From: Algoriphagus sp.
GTDB taxonomy: Bacteria > Bacteroidota > Bacteroidia > Cytophagales > Cyclobacteriaceae
Assembly (NCBI RefSeq): GCF_024305035.1
Contig: NZ_JAMWZB010000012.1
Location: 62,001-126,000, forward strand
DNA: 64,000 bases
Direction of reading: 5' to 3'
A program made the translations under genes and the position numbers. The notes below the pieces were generated by a model. That model was not told where the DNA came from. It saw nothing but the letters and a program-made list of their open reading frames with translations, and did no database searches. Positions 8,642 through 18,449 of this stretch are shown here, piece by piece (position 1 is the stretch's first letter; the number at the start of each line of letters is the position of its first letter).

Positions 8642-9166
8642 ATGATCATTGCCGGAGAACGATCCATTAGTCTTGTCACTTGGAATGAAGCCCACTTTCA
8701 TCAGCTTTATCCCCTTGCCAACAATCCCAAAATTGCGATGAATCTCAGGGACAGTTATCCTCAGCCCTATACCATTCATGACGCCAGACATTGGATAGAG
8801 CATAATCAAAAGTTTAATCCCCCTCAAAATTTTGCCATCGAATTCGAAGGGAAACTAGCCGGAGCAATAGGATCCGAACGGGGGAAAGATGAACTGCGAA
8901 CCAATATGGAAATTGGTTTTTGGGTAGGGGAATCCTATTGGGGAAAAGGAATCGCCACCGAGGCAGTCAAACTGTTTACCAGTTATTTATTTGAAAAATT
9001 TGACGTGCAACGGGTTTTTGCTCAGATATATGACTTTAACGTTGAATCGATGAATGTTTTGGAAAAAGCAGGGTATATCCCCGAAGCTATTTTGAAAAAA
9101 GCTTTTATCAAAAGAGGCGTGATCGGTGACCTTTTCCAGTATGTGAAAATTCGGGACGAAGAATAA
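8642..9166 (+). CDS. GNAT-family N-acetyltransferase (RimJ/RimL-like)
   Basis: A 174-residue cytosolic acetyltransferase of the Acetyltransf_3 type. The acetyl-CoA-binding loop is visible as YWGKGIATEAV (about residues 99-109), followed by the helix and the NVESMNVLEKAGY segment typical of RimJ/RimL-like enzymes, which acetylate protein N-termini or small amines using acetyl-CoA. The substrate cannot be told from sequence. The gene lies 83 nt after prfA on the same strand and converges with the large YCF48 gene, with only 8 nt between them and no terminator seen. Confidence 0.87.
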   Translation: MIIAGERSISLVTWNEAHFHQLYPLANNPKIAMNLRDSYPQPYTIHDARHWIEHNQKFNPPQNFAIEFEGKLAGAIGSERGKDELRTNMEIGFWVGESYWGKGIATEAVKLFTSYLFEKFDVQRVFAQIYDFNVESMNVLEKAGYIPEAILKKAFIKRGVIGDLFQYVKIRDEE

Positions 9167-9174
9167 CGCTCACC

Positions 9175-11991
9175 CTATTCCACCACTATTTTTTTGACCA
9201 CTACCCCCGACCGGCCTTTTAATCGGACGAGTAGCACACCTTTTGGCAAATCCTGAAAAATAACTAGGGTTTGACCACTTAAAATTGGTGTGGAAACGAT
9301 GGATTGACCCAATTGATTGATGACTTCTGCTGAATTCCATTGAGAAAGATTTTCGGACTCAAGAAAAATTTGACCCGAACTTGGATTGGGATAAACCAAA
9401 AGAGAAAGCTTTCTATCAGGTTCTAAGGAAGTGATAAAACTTACCGTCACGGGCAAATGACTTGATTCACTAAATCCACAGGAGTTTTGGGCTCTGACGC
9501 TGAGGGTAAACTCTCCCTCATTTTGCCAAATTACCCGGATGGATGCAGTGCCCTGTCCTTCCAGGATTGAAGCTCCTTCCCCTTCGATCGTCCACTGATA
9601 GCTAAGGTCGCCGACGGGAAGAATTTCATAAACTTTTTCTCCTGGTGCAGTGATTCCTTCACCAGTGATAGGGCCAGGAGTTTCTGCTTGGGCTTTGACC
9701 AGAATCGGTTTTGATACAGCTGTTCCTTTCCCACAGGAATTATTCGGAACAACTGAAATGGAATGATCTCCTGCTTCCTCCCAAATCACCAAAACCGAAG
9801 CCGTTCCTTGACCATTGAGGATTTCACCGCCGCTGACTGTCCAATTGTAGTCCACGCCGGATTGATTGTTGACCGAGTAGGAATATTCCTGCTCTATACA
9901 AACCGATCCCTCTCCCTCTATTGGTTCCGAAACTGTAGGAATATCATTGACAATTACTTCCAGGTAGGAAGTTTCTCCTGCACCGCAGAAATTTTGTCGG
10001 CTAACAAAAACTCCATTCCTGCCGGGAAAAGTCCATACTATTTCCACTTCATTACTACCCTGTCCGGCTATAATTTCTCCCCCGTCCACTCTCCAAAAGA
10101 TTTGAGAACCTTCAAGGATATCGTCAGTAATGGAATACCGTTCTGCGCGTAGGCATGAGGTCTCCGGTCCTGAGATAGGACTTAGGTTTCCAGTGGGAGG
10201 CACGCAGGAATAGCTTAAGATTGTCCCGTCATCTCCCACTGCGTAGGCAATAAGTGGATTTCCAGCACTGATTCCAGTTAAATCGCGACTGGTCCCAGAG
10301 GGAATGACCACCCACGTTTCTCCTCCATCGCCGGTTTGCATGGTCAGCCCATTTTTTCCAGAGATAAACCCGACCTCACTTCCAAAAAAATCTACATCCA
10401 ACAGGTCTTCATCGGTTTGAATTTCAATTTGTCGCCAAGTAAGAGCCTTGTCAGTAGTTTTGAAAATGCTTCCATTTTCTCCGACGACAACAGCAGTCGT
10501 TTCGTCTAGCTTAGCAAGGCCATGGAAGTTATTATCCGTCAAGGATGGAAGGGTTGTCCAGACCGCACCACCGTTGGAATAGGAAATCTGCCCGTTTTCG
10601 CCCACCGCAATTCCAAATTGAAAATCAAAAAACATGATTTCTTTGAGGTCATTCTGGGTATCCGATTGAATTTCAGTATTCCAAGCTCCTCCAGAATTAA
10701 ATGAGGAAGTCACTCTACCCTCATTTCCAGAGGCATAAATTACAGAGGTGGCGAAAAGATAAAACCCGTTGATCGACTGTGGGAAAGGAGGTGTCAGGTC
10801 TATCCAAGCCGAACCGGCATTGGAGGTGCGCAGGAGTTTTCCGCTTGAAGTGGTCAAAAAGCCATAACTGTTATTCCAAAAGTTCATTCCGACCACATCC
10901 GAATTTTCCGGCAAAGGTCGGCTGATGATACTTTGGCCGGCATTGGAAGTAACATAGAATGCGCCATTTTCTCCTCCAATAAACCCGTATCGATCGGTTT
11001 TAAAATCTGCAGCTTTAAAATTATTCCGAACTCCAGCCATTCGCTGTGTAAATGTGGATCCGGCATTGGTAGAGGAAATCAGATAACCATCCTGACCGAC
11101 AGCATATAATGTATTCGTGTGGGGGACGAAATCTAGATCATAGACGTTTCGAGTATTGGTCGCCCCGAGGTTGGCTTTGGCAAAACTACCCCCTGAATTA
11201 ATGGATCGAAGTGCAGTGGCATTTTCTCCTACCACGCTGAGGATTTTGCTATCGAGTGGGCTGATTTCGATTTTTTTCAAATTGCTGTTTACCCCAGAAA
11301 CCAGGGCAGTCCAAGTTTGGCCTGCATCTTCTGTTTTTAGGATCGTTCCTGCATCTCCTACTACATAGCCAACCAAAGCAGAGGAAAATGCCACTCCATG
11401 GAAATCGGTAGTTTGGCCAAGTTCCAATTTTTCCCAAGCATTTCCCCCGTTTTGAGAACGAAGCAAAGTACCGGAATCCCCTGCCAAATACAGGGTATCT
11501 GGGTTCCATTTAAAAAAACCATTGAGGGACAGAGTTTGTCCAGAAGCGACCGTAGTCCAGGATTCTCCTTGGTCCGTACTTTTGAATATATTTCCACCCT
11601 CTCCTACGATTATCCATTCTAGTTCGGAAACTTGGCTTATCTGTTTTAGGTTCACCTCTGTTTCCAAGGTAATTTCTTTCCAGGTTTGTCCAGAATCTGT
11701 CGTTTTGAGCAGAAGGCCATTTTCACCGACAGCCAACCCAAGCATTTCATCATCAAAGGCAATAGACAAAACTCTTCCTTCAAACCGGTAAGGTAATTCT
11801 TGCCAACTTTGGGCTCTATTATGAGTTCGAATGAGTAAATTTTCACCTCCAGAGAAAGCGACGGAATCATTGACCCAAAAGATGGTCTCTAAATCCAATC
11901 CCCAGCCCTGAAGTCTAGTCCAGGTTTGCGCCAGACTATCTGCCAAAGATATCAGGCACATTAGGGGAATAAGGAAGAAAAGTTTTTTCAT
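9175..11991 (-). CDS. Large secreted YCF48/BNR-repeat protein with PKD-like domains and T9SS sorting domain
   Basis: A 938-residue exported protein. After a signal peptide ending DSLAQ (start chosen at the Met before KKLFFLIPL), roughly residues 25-600 consist of repeated YCF48/BNR-type blades with recurring motifs such as GxxGTILxTxDxGxTW, predicted to form beta-propellers. Residues about 610-850 hold three PKD-like repeats, each starting near GPxxG and containing WTVxGG(E)I and VxWxxxG motifs. The last 75 residues start VYPNPSSG and end KIVVE, the type-A T9SS C-terminal signal, so the protein should cross the outer membrane and be attached or released outside. Probably adhesive or a surface scaffold; no catalytic site is seen. 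Confidence 0.85.
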   Translation of the reverse strand: MKKLFFLIPLMCLISLADSLAQTWTRLQGWGLDLETIFWVNDSVAFSGGENLLIRTHNRAQSWQELPYRFEGRVLSIAFDDEMLGLAVGENGLLLKTTDSGQTWKEITLETEVNLKQISQVSELEWIIVGEGGNIFKSTDQGESWTTVASGQTLSLNGFFKWNPDTLYLAGDSGTLLRSQNGGNAWEKLELGQTTDFHGVAFSSALVGYVVGDAGTILKTEDAGQTWTALVSGVNSNLKKIEISPLDSKILSVVGENATALRSINSGGSFAKANLGATNTRNVYDLDFVPHTNTLYAVGQDGYLISSTNAGSTFTQRMAGVRNNFKAADFKTDRYGFIGGENGAFYVTSNAGQSIISRPLPENSDVVGMNFWNNSYGFLTTSSGKLLRTSNAGSAWIDLTPPFPQSINGFYLFATSVIYASGNEGRVTSSFNSGGAWNTEIQSDTQNDLKEIMFFDFQFGIAVGENGQISYSNGGAVWTTLPSLTDNNFHGLAKLDETTAVVVGENGSIFKTTDKALTWRQIEIQTDEDLLDVDFFGSEVGFISGKNGLTMQTGDGGETWVVIPSGTSRDLTGISAGNPLIAYAVGDDGTILSYSCVPPTGNLSPISGPETSCLRAERYSITDDILEGSQIFWRVDGGEIIAGQGSNEVEIVWTFPGRNGVFVSRQNFCGAGETSYLEVIVNDIPTVSEPIEGEGSVCIEQEYSYSVNNQSGVDYNWTVSGGEILNGQGTASVLVIWEEAGDHSISVVPNNSCGKGTAVSKPILVKAQAETPGPITGEGITAPGEKVYEILPVGDLSYQWTIEGEGASILEGQGTASIRVIWQNEGEFTLSVRAQNSCGFSESSHLPVTVSFITSLEPDRKLSLLVYPNPSSGQIFLESENLSQWNSAEVINQLGQSIVSTPILSGQTLVIFQDLPKGVLLVRLKGRSGVVVKKIVVE

Positions 11992-12141
11992 CGCCAATCT
12001 CAAGATCAAAACAAAAATAAGTTATTTACGCACTTCTCAAAGCTCTTGGCAGGTTTGAATTATCCAAGATCAATAAATTCTATTAAACAATTCTACTATG
12101 GATGGAAGTTTTTAGATTTATTGGAATAAACGCTACTTACT

Positions 12142-12795
12142 ATGAAATTTACATTTCCTGCCATTTTAGTATTCCTATTTATGTCCTCTTGCGGCTCTGG
12201 AGAGCGGGTTTCTAAGGAAGTTTTTGAAGAGGTAAATGAGTCGATGGAGGTCAAAAAATTAAATGAGGCAGAAATCTTTGAAGCGGCAATGGTTTGGGGC
12301 GACTCCATCAGCACAGAGGCGCAACAGCAACTCCTCGGACAACTCCAAGAAGCAATTGCGGAAAAAGGCGTTCCTGGGGCGATTGAGTTTTGTAATGTCC
12401 AGGCTTTGCCCATTTTGGATCAGGTGAGTAAAAAGTATGAGGTAGAAATTAGGCGTGTGTCTAATCGATATAGAAATCCAGTCGATCAACCTTCAGAAAT
12501 GGAAGAGCGAATTTTGGAAACGTATGAATATAATGTAGAAAATGGGCTAGAGTCTACACCCAACTTGCAGAAAATCGATGAGGGGAAAGCCTATTTATAT
12601 TCCAAAGCGATCGTGATCCCTGGGGGTCTTTGTCTGAATTGCCATGGTGACCCACAAAAAGATATCAGTGCCCAAACTCTAGAAAAGATTAATGCGCTGT
12701 ATCCCCAAGACAAAGCTACCGGACATAAAGTGGGAGATTTAAGGGGAATGTGGTCGATTAAAATTCAAAAACGTGAAGTCGTTAAACGGATGTAA
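12142..12795 (+). CDS. DUF3365 (Tll0287-like) lipoprotein with one c-type heme site
   Basis: A 217-residue lipoprotein with lipobox FMSSC (Cys17). The single CLNCH at residues 164-168 is a CxxCH c-heme attachment motif. The preceding SNRYRNPVDQPSEMEERIL segment and the FCNVQALPI stretch are typical of the DUF3365/Tll0287-like family, periplasmic PAS-like heme sensors or electron-transfer proteins. Here the domain stands alone with no kinase or cyclase attached, so a redox function is more likely than direct signalling. Heme attachment would need the Ccm machinery; ccmB is present elsewhere in the window. It is followed by the 88-bp repeat array. Confidence 0.85.
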   Translation: MKFTFPAILVFLFMSSCGSGERVSKEVFEEVNESMEVKKLNEAEIFEAAMVWGDSISTEAQQQLLGQLQEAIAEKGVPGAIEFCNVQALPILDQVSKKYEVEIRRVSNRYRNPVDQPSEMEERILETYEYNVENGLESTPNLQKIDEGKAYLYSKAIVIPGGLCLNCHGDPQKDISAQTLEKINALYPQDKATGHKVGDLRGMWSIKIQKREVVKRM

Positions 12796-12838
12796 TTTTT
12801 AAAAGGAAATCAAGCTATCAATTGGGACCGATGATTGT

Positions 12839-13207
12839 TTTCATCTGTTTATCATTGATTTTCAGGGGTCAGATGGAATCTTCGCATTTATTATGATCAT
12901 CCCTCTGTGTGTCGCTTTAGTCATGCTCGATTTCATCTGTTTATAATTGTTTTTTAGCGGTCATATGGAATCTCGCAATTCTAATCATCCCGGTGTGTGA
13001 CGGGTACGTCATGCTCGATTTCATCTGTTTATAATTTGTTTTTGAACGGTCAGATGGAATACCCTGGATAATCATTCTCCTGTGTGTCGACTATTCGACA
13101 TGGGTATTTCATCTGTTTATCATTGATTTTCAGAGGTCATATGGAATCTCGCGGTTCTAATCATCCCGGTGTGTGACCGGTATGTCATGCTCGATTTCAT
13201 CGGTTTA
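12839..13207 (+). repeat. Tandem array of an 88-bp structured repeat (four units plus a truncated fifth)
   Basis: Units begin TTTCATCTGTTTAT and end near TCATGCTCGA, at 12839-12930 (92 bp), 12931-13018, 13019-13106 and 13107-13194 (88 bp each), then 13 nt of a fifth. Each has two hairpins: ATTTCATCTG pairs with CAGATGGAAT (exact in units 1 and 3, one mismatch in 2 and 4), and a stem at unit positions 67-82 is TGACG/CGTCA in unit 2, TGTCGA/TCGACA in unit 3 and TGAC/GTCA in unit 4. Stem bases change while pairing is kept. There is no open reading frame, and unit divergence rules out CRISPR. Related copies lie at 34809 and about 52993. The array occupies most of the 611-nt gap upstream of susC. 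Confidence 0.9.
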
Positions 13208-13406
13208 TTTTTACCCTTAAAAAAGTGGAAAATTCGTTTTTATCGCATCAATGCTAACCTTTTATTTTGCATATTCTAATTTTAAACGTTAAGAATTCTT
13301 TATAAATGTCATAAAACAGTCAGGATTTAAATGAATTCAGTAAGAAAATGTTGGGGCTAAAGTTGAACTTTATTGTACAATTTTCATTAACCCAAAATTT
13401 CATTAT

Positions 13407-16400
13407 ATGAAGAAATTTAACTCTGTTAAGCTTTTTTATTTAAGCTTATTGTTGGTTCTGGGCCTAACGTCCTCAGCCATAGCACAGACCCGGGAGGTGT
13501 CTGGAACAGTTTTGTCAGGAGAGGATAATCTCCCCTTGCCGGGAGTTTCTGTCCTAGTCAAGGGTACTTCGTCTGGTACGGTTACCGACATAGATGGTAA
13601 ATATACCGTGTCAGTTAGCAGTGATGATGCGGTTTTGGTCTTTTCATTTATTGGATTTACTACTGTGGAGATTCCGGTAGGAAATCAAAGTGACATTGAA
13701 ATCACCCTTAACCCCGATACACAGTCATTGGAGGAAGTGATCATTGTAGGATATGGCGAGCAAAAAAAGGAGACCATCACGGGCTCTGTGGCCAGCGTTA
13801 AAGGGGGTGAGTTGGCCAAATCTCCTACGCTTAATCTGACCAATTCCCTAGCCGGAAGAATGGCCGGTGTGGTCGCTGTCAATAGAAGTGGGGAGCCAGG
13901 GTACGATGGATCTGGCATCCGTATTCGAGGCTCCAATACCCTAGGAAACAATGATGCTTTGATCGTCATAGATGGGATTCCTGCACGATCCGGAGGGCTA
14001 GACCGGATTAATCCAAATGATATTGAGAGTATTTCAGTCTTAAAAGATGCTTCAGCAGCTATTTACGGAGCACGTGCGGCCAATGGAGTTATTTTGGTGA
14101 CAACCAAAAGAGGTCTCGATGGAAAGCCAGAATTGACCTTCCAGGTCAATCAGGGTTTTGCTCAACCCACGGTAATTCCTGAATTAGCGAATGCGGCTCA
14201 ATATGCCGAGATGCTCAATGACTTGGATATTTACGGATTGCCGGTAAGTGAGTGGGATGCGGCTAATCAAGCCTATCAAACGTCAGGGGAATATACCCGT
14301 CCAAATGGTCAGGTAAGAAATGCGCCCTATACTCCTGAAGATTTGGAATTGTATAGAAACGGAAGCGACCCTTGGGGTCACCCTAATACTGACTGGTATA
14401 GGGAAACACTCAAAACCTGGTCTCCTCAATCCCGCTACAATCTCCAACTTGTGGGTGGAAGTGAAAATGTAAAATACCTGACATCATTGGGCTACCAAAA
14501 TCAGGATGCTTACTATAAAAACTCCGCGACTGGATATAAGCAATATGATTTCCGAGTCAACCTGGATGCAAAAATCAACGAGTACATCAATGTCACCCTG
14601 GGTGTACTTGGAAGAGAGGAGTTTAGATTTTTCCCTACTCGTGGGGCAGGTTCTATATTCCGAATGCAAATGCGAGGAAAGCCCAATCAACCGGCTTATT
14701 GGCCAAATGGCCTACCGGGTCCAGATATCGAAAATGGAGAAAACCCAGTGGTCATCACCACCAACCAGACCGGATACGATCACGATACGCGAGATTACTT
14801 CCAATCCAATGGTTCGATTGTATTTAAAATCCCAGGAGTTGAAGGCCTAAAAATCACCGGAACGGCCGCTGTGGATAAAACCATGCGGAATTTAAAAAGA
14901 TGGGAGATTCCGTGGACTCTTTATGAAATGGGAAGTGGATTTGAAGAGGATGGCGTAACCCCAGTATTGGTACCCAGTAAGCGAGGACCAGCCGAACCCA
15001 GACTTCGTCAGGAAAATATCAATCAATTAAACATTCTGGTCGGTACTACCGCTACCTACGATAAAGTAATTGCAGAAAAGCATTCGATCAACCTTTTGGC
15101 AGGATTCAATAAAGAAACGGTGGAGGGGAATAATTTCAATGCTTTTAGAAGGTACTTTATTTCCACCGCGATTGATCAGATGTTTGCAGGTGGTGACTTG
15201 GAGAAAAACAACGGTGGGGGTGCATTTGAGCAGGCACGAATGAATTATTTTGGACGTGCGGCTTATAATTACAATGAAAAATACTTGGCCGAGTTCCTAT
15301 GGAGATATGATGGTTCCTATATCTTCCCTAAAGAAACGCGATTTGGCTTTTTTCCTGGGATCATGCTGGGTTGGGTAGTTTCGGAAGAAAATTTCTGGAA
15401 AACCGCCATTGGGGAGAAATTTGACTTCTTCAAAATCCGGGGTTCTTGGGGACAAATGGGTAATGACCAAGTAGGAGCATATCAGTTTCTTTCCACCTAT
15501 GGATTTAACTCCTATATCATAGGAGGTGTTGAAACCAAAACCCTGTTCGAAACTCGAGTACCCAACCGTGGCATTACTTGGGAAATTGCGAATAACTCTA
15601 ATCTAGGATTTGAAGGACAATTGCTTCAGGGTAAAGTTTTCTTTGAATTTGACCTGTTCTATAATAAGCGAACCAATATTCTTTGGCAAAAAAATGCTTC
15701 AATTCCGCAGAGTACCGGGATCAATTTACCACAGGAAAATATCGGAGAGGTGGAGAACAAAGGGTTTGATCTGAACATGGGTACTCGCGGGAATTTTGGA
15801 GAATTCCAATACTCATTCAGCATCAACGGGGGTTATGCCAAAAACAAAATTCTGTTTTGGGATGAAGCTCCCGGAGCTCCTGAATGGCAACAATCTACCG
15901 GTAAGCCGATGAATACCTTTTTGGTCTACCAATACGATGGCGTCTTTAGAAGTCAAGAAGAAATCGACTCCGAAACGTTGGACTACACAGCGCTGACCAA
16001 TAATCTACGGCCTGGCGATATGAGATATGTGGATTACGATGGAGATGGCAAAATCACTCCAGATGATCGTGTTCGGATGGACAATAACGATATTCCGCTT
16101 TTCCAAGGGGGAGCCAATATCAACGCCAGCTGGAAGAATCTGGATATTGCCATTCTTTTTCAGGGAGCACTCGGAGCAAGACAGTATGTGAGTGCAGGGG
16201 AATCCGGAAATATCGGAAACTTCCTTTTGGATATTTATGAAAACCGCTGGACCATTGATAATCCAAGCAGCGTGCATCCAAGAATCGCAAACCGAAGCGA
16301 CCAGTATTATTCCAATGGAAACACCTATTGGTTTAGAAGCACAGATTACCTGAGACTGAAAAATGTCGAAATCGGCTATAATCTACCCCAGGCAATGGCC

Positions 16401-16559
16401 GATCGAATTGGGGTAGGCAATCTGAGGGTATACCTAAACGGTCTCAATCTACTGACTTGGGACAAGTTAAAAGTGTATGATCCGGAATCTAACAATTCCA
16501 CCGGTCAGTACTATCCACAAGCTAGAATTATTAGCACCGGTCTTTCTGTCACTTTCTAA
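13407..16559 (+). CDS. SusC/RagA-family TonB-linked outer-membrane receptor
   Basis: A 1050-residue TonB-dependent transporter. In order: a signal peptide (1-27, ending SAIAQ), a CarboxypepD_reg-like domain (about 28-105, GTVLSGEDNLPLPGVSVLVKG), the SusC signature EEVIIVGYGEQKKE, the plug with NDIESISVLKDASAAIYGARAA, and a 22-strand barrel ending in GLSVTF. Such proteins import a bulky ligand across the outer membrane under TonB control, with SusD as the lid. The SusD gene follows after 12 nt. Substrate is not evident; the downstream Tat-exported oxidoreductase and isomerase suggest a sugar or sugar derivative. No ECF sigma/anti-sigma or hybrid two-component regulator is adjacent, unlike many polysaccharide loci. 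Confidence 0.95.
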   Translation: MKKFNSVKLFYLSLLLVLGLTSSAIAQTREVSGTVLSGEDNLPLPGVSVLVKGTSSGTVTDIDGKYTVSVSSDDAVLVFSFIGFTTVEIPVGNQSDIEITLNPDTQSLEEVIIVGYGEQKKETITGSVASVKGGELAKSPTLNLTNSLAGRMAGVVAVNRSGEPGYDGSGIRIRGSNTLGNNDALIVIDGIPARSGGLDRINPNDIESISVLKDASAAIYGARAANGVILVTTKRGLDGKPELTFQVNQGFAQPTVIPELANAAQYAEMLNDLDIYGLPVSEWDAANQAYQTSGEYTRPNGQVRNAPYTPEDLELYRNGSDPWGHPNTDWYRETLKTWSPQSRYNLQLVGGSENVKYLTSLGYQNQDAYYKNSATGYKQYDFRVNLDAKINEYINVTLGVLGREEFRFFPTRGAGSIFRMQMRGKPNQPAYWPNGLPGPDIENGENPVVITTNQTGYDHDTRDYFQSNGSIVFKIPGVEGLKITGTAAVDKTMRNLKRWEIPWTLYEMGSGFEEDGVTPVLVPSKRGPAEPRLRQENINQLNILVGTTATYDKVIAEKHSINLLAGFNKETVEGNNFNAFRRYFISTAIDQMFAGGDLEKNNGGGAFEQARMNYFGRAAYNYNEKYLAEFLWRYDGSYIFPKETRFGFFPGIMLGWVVSEENFWKTAIGEKFDFFKIRGSWGQMGNDQVGAYQFLSTYGFNSYIIGGVETKTLFETRVPNRGITWEIANNSNLGFEGQLLQGKVFFEFDLFYNKRTNILWQKNASIPQSTGINLPQENIGEVENKGFDLNMGTRGNFGEFQYSFSINGGYAKNKILFWDEAPGAPEWQQSTGKPMNTFLVYQYDGVFRSQEEIDSETLDYTALTNNLRPGDMRYVDYDGDGKITPDDRVRMDNNDIPLFQGGANINASWKNLDIAILFQGALGARQYVSAGESGNIGNFLLDIYENRWTIDNPSSVHPRIANRSDQYYSNGNTYWFRSTDYLRLKNVEIGYNLPQAMADRIGVGNLRVYLNGLNLLTWDKLKVYDPESNNSTGQYYPQARIISTGLSVTF

Positions 16560-16571
16560 TCTAAGCGAATC

Positions 16572-18425
16572 ATGAAACTAATTAATAAAACGTTCCTATT
16601 TATATTCATTGCAGGGCTGATTTCGGTTTCTTGTAATCATGACTTTCTGGATACGCGGCCTCTTGGTGAGGTGTCCGAATCTTCCGTTTGGGCTGATCCA
16701 GCTCTTGCGGATGCCTTTGTAACGGGCATTTACCAGGGATTTGGAAATGGAGGCTTTGACGAGCAAATGCTCGCTTCGCTCACTGATGAAGCAATCTTTA
16801 CCCATCCTGGAAGAGGAATCAACACCATTACTGAATCCCGATCCAATCCTGCAGATATCGGTTGGGTAAACAATACCATTTGGTGGGGAAATATGTATAG
16901 CCGAATCAGGGCTGCCAATATTGCCATCTCCAAATTAAGCGAACCGGAATTTACCGATCAGGATGCGGCAGATCGATTAATGGGTGAAGCCAAATTTCTT
17001 CGTGCCTACTATTACCATCAGCTGATGCGTTATTATGGGGGTGTGCCCATTGTGGATCGACCCTACGAACTAGGCGAGGAAACCTATTCCGCTCCCCGAA
17101 ATACCTTTGAGGAAGTGGTGGATTTTATTGTTTCTGACTTGGATGAATCAGCCACCTTGCTAGCCGGTAGAGCGATGGCCAATGGGCGTGCTTCCCAGGC
17201 TGCTGCTTTGGCCTTGAAGTCACGGGTCTTGCTCTATGCGGCCAGTGATTTGCATGATGCCCCTACCGCACAGGCAAAATCGCCGGATATGGCCGCTTAT
17301 GGCAATATTGAATTGTTGGCTTACACCTCCGGAAGTCGGGCAGAGCGCTGGCAACGGGCACAGGCAGCTGCTAAAGCGGTATTGGACTTGACTACAGGTA
17401 ATGGAATGGGCTTAACTGAACCCGTTTCTCATGAAGAAGGAATTCAAAATTACATGAACAATTCTTTGGCTAGAAATGGAGGAGAAAGTGAGATCATTTT
17501 GGGTCGCTATTTTATCAATGCCAAACAGGAAAATGGCGGTCGTCAGGGTCTTTTCAACGGTCCAAATGGCTATAACAACTGGGCAGGAAATACCCCCGTT
17601 CAGCTTTTGGTGGATGACTATGAAATGATGGATGGAACCGAGTTTTCATGGGAAGATGAAGAACATTCCAGCAATCCGTACGAAAATCGTGACCCCAGAT
17701 TCTATGCATCCATCTTATACGATGGGGCACAGTGGAAACCCCGCTCTTCTGCCAATCAGCCTAGGGATCCACTTGGTCAGATTCAAACAGGAACTTACGA
17801 GGTGACCAATTCCTCTGGAGAGGTTGAAACTCATTTTGGATTGGACACCAGAAATTCACCGATCGAAGACTGGAATGGAAGTTATACCGGATATTACATC
17901 CGCAAGTTTATCGATCCGGATCCGGCCATTGTGGATCAAAACACTTGGCAGGAGGTCCCCTGGCCGATTTTAAGATATACCGAGGCGGTATTGAATTATG
18001 TGGAGGCTTCGATCGAATTGGGACAGGAAGAGGAGGCCCGCAACTGGCTAAACCAGATTCGATTCAGAGTAGGCATGCCTGCAATCACAGATTCTGGGGA
18101 TGCACTGCGAGATCGGTATCGCAATGAGAGGCGAGTAGAAATGGCCTATGAAGAACAGCGTTATCATGATGTGAGGCGATGGATGATCGCTCCGGAGACA
18201 CTAGGAAGACAGGCTAATGGAATTAACATTACGGGGACACTGAAGCCCGGAAAAAGCGTTTCTGTTTATCGCTATGATCCGGAATCCTATGACTATGTCT
18301 ATGAGGTCATTGATATGGATCCAGGAAAAGAAAACCGAACTTGGTTGGATAAGATGTATTACTTACCCATTCATCGGGATGAAATCAACAGAAATGAAAA
18401 CCTGATCCAAAACCCGGGCTATTAA
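16572..18425 (+). CDS. RagB/SusD family nutrient-uptake outer-membrane lipoprotein
   Basis: A 617-residue SusD partner of the preceding SusC. The signal peptide ends LISVSC (Cys21 lipidated), followed by NHDFLDTRPLGE, the usual SusD start. Tetratricopeptide-like helices (RLMGEAKFLRAYYYHQLMRYYGG about residue 140; ALALKSRVLLYAA; YTEAVLNYVEASIELG) and the C-terminal RNERRVEMAYEEQRYHDVRRW block are diagnostic. It binds the ligand at the cell surface and caps the SusC barrel. A hairpin after the stop separates it from the five downstream genes. Confidence 0.95.
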   Translation: MKLINKTFLFIFIAGLISVSCNHDFLDTRPLGEVSESSVWADPALADAFVTGIYQGFGNGGFDEQMLASLTDEAIFTHPGRGINTITESRSNPADIGWVNNTIWWGNMYSRIRAANIAISKLSEPEFTDQDAADRLMGEAKFLRAYYYHQLMRYYGGVPIVDRPYELGEETYSAPRNTFEEVVDFIVSDLDESATLLAGRAMANGRASQAAALALKSRVLLYAASDLHDAPTAQAKSPDMAAYGNIELLAYTSGSRAERWQRAQAAAKAVLDLTTGNGMGLTEPVSHEEGIQNYMNNSLARNGGESEIILGRYFINAKQENGGRQGLFNGPNGYNNWAGNTPVQLLVDDYEMMDGTEFSWEDEEHSSNPYENRDPRFYASILYDGAQWKPRSSANQPRDPLGQIQTGTYEVTNSSGEVETHFGLDTRNSPIEDWNGSYTGYYIRKFIDPDPAIVDQNTWQEVPWPILRYTEAVLNYVEASIELGQEEEARNWLNQIRFRVGMPAITDSGDALRDRYRNERRVEMAYEEQRYHDVRRWMIAPETLGRQANGINITGTLKPGKSVSVYRYDPESYDYVYEVIDMDPGKENRTWLDKMYYLPIHRDEINRNENLIQNPGY

Positions 18426-18449
18426 TCGAATAAATTCTGTTTAAATTAG

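Noticed and set aside
9763..10152. Plus-strand reading frame of 129 codons inside the large YCF48 gene
   Set aside because: It lies wholly antisense to a gene with clear repeats and shows no domain of its own.
12839..13207. CRISPR array
   Set aside because: The whole 88-bp unit repeats with scattered differences; there are no short exact repeats with unique spacers and no cas genes nearby.
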